Shown: in pieces, positions 62,274 to 64,000 of the stretch
Layout: each line of letters opens with the position of its first letter
Numbering within the stretch: position 1 is the first letter of the stretch
NCBI RefSeq assembly: GCF_000421105.1
Contig: NZ_ATWF01000001.1
Location: forward strand, 778,930 to 842,929
Reading direction: 5' to 3'
Length of the DNA stretch: 64,000 nucleotides
From: Limisalsivibrio acetivorans
GTDB lineage: Bacteria > Chrysiogenota > Deferribacteres > Deferribacterales > Geovibrionaceae
Notes under the pieces: model-generated
The model's input: only the letters and a program-made list of their open reading frames with translations
The model's database searches: none
What the model was told of the DNA's origin: nothing
Position numbers and translations under genes: made by a program

Positions 62274-64000
62274 CGAATTCCACCCTTATGGTTGTACCCC
62301 TCTCCTTCTCCGATTCCACGGATATGCGTCCGCCGTGTTCGGTGACAATCCTGTGCACAATACTCAAACCAAGCCCTGTGCCTTTGTCCGGTGATTTGGT
62401 TGTGAAGAAGGGGTCGAATATATTCTCCATCTCTTTCTCATCCATACCCCTGCCAGTGTCCGAAACCTCCAGCACCGCAGAGCTGTCGATGCAGAATAGC
62501 TTAATATTCACCTCACCCTCGGGGTAAACGGCATCCACCGCATTTATCAGGATATTCAGAACAACCTGGGATATGAGGGTCTCATTAGCTGTTATGTATA
62601 CATCATTAAGCTCTGCTTTTAGTGATATCTTTGCATCCACCTCAAGGAACCGCATGATGTTCTCTATGGTTTCACGAAGGTTTACGTTGGTTTTATCCTG
62701 CGCCGAGCTGTCGGTCATAAGCCTCTTCATGGCTGAGAGTATATCCACACACCGCTCCGCCTGAGCCCGAACCGCCGTAAGCTCCTCGCTCTTTCCGTAC
62801 TCCTTTTCCATGAGGGTGCAGGCCACCAGAATGGAGTTCAGCGGTGTTGCAAGCTCATGGGATATGCCTGCACTCAGAACGCTCAGGGAGCTGAGTCTGT
62901 CCACTATCTCCATCTTACGCCTGCTCTCCTTCATACCCTCGATATGGTGTTTGAGGGAACTTGCCATCTCACGTATGGAATCCGCCATATCGTTGAGTTC
63001 ATCGGTGAAATCCCCCTCAAGCTCATGGTCGAGGTTCCCCTCGCCGTACTGCTGGAGAGAATACTTTATATCACCGATGGGCTTAAGGAACCTTGCGGAG
63101 AATATGAAGGCTGTTATCACGCTCATGAAGAGGGATACCGCCATTACAATTATGAAGTTGTATTTAAGACCCGAGAGGCTGCGGAAGATGAAATCCCCGT
63201 TAAGAACTGCGGCAATCTTCCATTGCCTCCTGACGTCGTTGTAAGGTGAAATAGTTGTGAAGGCGAGGTAATCCTTTCCGTTGTTAATCTTCATTAGCCC
63301 GTTGCGGTTATTCTCAAAGGCGTGCATAACATCTTCGCCATAAACCGAAATCACACGCTTGTTATGCTCCATCTGGTTTGCAAATTCATATGTTTTATCC
63401 CGATGGAAAAGGAATATCCCGTGGCGCATCGGCTCCTTCCTATTCATCTCGGCGATGAAGCTGAAACCCTCTTCTTTGCGCATCTTATCGATAACTGCGC
63501 CGATACGCTCACCCCAGAAGTTCACCACAAGGAAGCCCCTCTTCTCTCCGTTCTCCATAAATGGGATAACAGCCCTCAGCATGGACGGGCAGAAGCTTGT
63601 AGCGTCTGGGAGGTGACCCCGCTCGAAGTTGGAGAAGATTATACTCTCCTCCTCCAGCTCAAAGGCGGGCTGCATAAACTCTTTGTCGGAGATATCGATG
63701 GGCTCGTAACCCTCCTCCCCGGTGAGGTTTACGCATTCCCTGATGAATATACGGATAACGCCGTCACTATCCACAACACGCAAAGCCTGAATCTCGGGTA
63801 TATTGGCGCAGTAGTTCATGAAAAGGTTTTCTATCTCGTCCTTCCCCTCGCCGGAGTCGAGATACATTGTAAGGTATGGGTTATGGAAAAGGCCGAAGGT
63901 AACGCTCTGCATGTGATAAAGGAAATCCGCAACAGTCTTCCTGTCCGCTTCAAGAAGCTCTGTGGCACGCCTGCCTATCTCCCTCTCTATGACAGCACGG
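62254..64000 (-). CDS. Membrane-bound sensor histidine kinase (5' end outside window)
   Basis: The frame is open to the right edge, so the N-terminus is missing; the first internal ATG is at 63912, but the codons upstream are protein-like. A periplasmic Cache-like domain, a transmembrane helix (YNFIIVMAVSLFMSVITAF), HAMP, a kinase helix with SAGISHELATPLNS and a HATPase domain (GTGLGLSI) are visible. It is the partner of the NtrC-type regulator that follows. The signal may be the substrate of the multiheme cytochrome. Confidence 0.88.
   Translation of the reverse strand, partial: RAVIEREIGRRATELLEADRKTVADFLYHMQSVTFGLFHNPYLTMYLDSGEGKDEIENLFMNYCANIPEIQALRVVDSDGVIRIFIRECVNLTGEEGYEPIDISDKEFMQPAFELEEESIIFSNFERGHLPDATSFCPSMLRAVIPFMENGEKRGFLVVNFWGERIGAVIDKMRKEEGFSFIAEMNRKEPMRHGIFLFHRDKTYEFANQMEHNKRVISVYGEDVMHAFENNRNGLMKINNGKDYLAFTTISPYNDVRRQWKIAAVLNGDFIFRSLSGLKYNFIIVMAVSLFMSVITAFIFSARFLKPIGDIKYSLQQYGEGNLDHELEGDFTDELNDMADSIREMASSLKHHIEGMKESRRKMEIVDRLSSLSVLSAGISHELATPLNSILVACTLMEKEYGKSEELTAVRAQAERCVDILSAMKRLMTDSSAQDKTNVNLRETIENIMRFLEVDAKISLKAELNDVYITANETLISQVVLNILINAVDAVYPEGEVNIKLFCIDSSAVLEVSDTGRGMDEKEMENIFDPFFTTKSPDKGTGLGLSIVHRIVTEHGGRISVESEKERGTTIRVEFDESSSC

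Overview
The window looks like a chromosomal segment of an anaerobically respiring, motile, nitrogen-fixing Gram-negative bacterium. Signal peptides, lipoproteins, periplasmic multiheme cytochromes and many chemotaxis-type proteins support this. Several histidine kinases carry the HQW[RK]QP-type histidine box common in deep-branching anaerobic phyla. Together with an octaheme hydroxylamine-oxidoreductase-like cytochrome and a complete molybdenum nif set, this suggests Deferribacterota (Geovibrio/Denitrovibrio-like) or a neighbouring phylum such as Chrysiogenota. The assignment is inference; there is no rRNA in the window. No insertion sequence, prophage or CRISPR array was seen.

Layout. 1-19.5 kb is signalling and envelope: a receiver/CheC/PAS-kinase operon, a convergent hybrid kinase, a 1910-residue lipoprotein of repeated ASH-type Ig domains, a diacylglycerol kinase/membrane protein/cation-proton antiporter operon, and a PhnD-like binding protein coupled to a hybrid kinase with receiver and HPt domains. 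tRNA-Gly(GCC) and tRNA-Cys(GCA) lie at 19.66-19.82 kb. 19.9-32.6 kb holds a Ca2+/Na+ exchanger, an aldo/keto reductase, three further kinases, a CheB-CheR-PAS fusion and a response regulator. One of these kinases has a predicted c-heme sensor domain and lies, with its regulator, divergent from the octaheme cytochrome at 32.8 kb. 34.4-41.4 kb contains small envelope proteins and a FecBCD-type ABC importer.

41.5-58.7 kb is a nitrogen-fixation island: amt-mcp, a TOBE-domain protein and nifB (left), nifV (right), nifE-nifN-nifX-DUF269, nifH-nifD-nifK-nifT, draG/draT, fdxB-nifZ and nifA. Four copies of a palindrome of the form TGT-N10-ACA (the NifA enhancer type) sit upstream of sigma-54 promoters for these operons, so the island reads as one NifA regulon. 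NifH has the arginine modified by DraT, and draT/draG are present. The most unusual gene is a fusion of a complete Amt ammonium channel with HAMP-like and methyl-accepting chemotaxis signalling domains. It lies in the nifB operon, so an ammonium chemoreceptor appears to be made together with nitrogenase.

58.9-64 kb is a second sigma-54 unit: a multiheme cytochrome (nine CXXCH motifs plus one CX8CH), a sigma-54 promoter, a perfect 15-bp palindrome upstream, an NtrC-type regulator and a sensor kinase that runs off the right edge.
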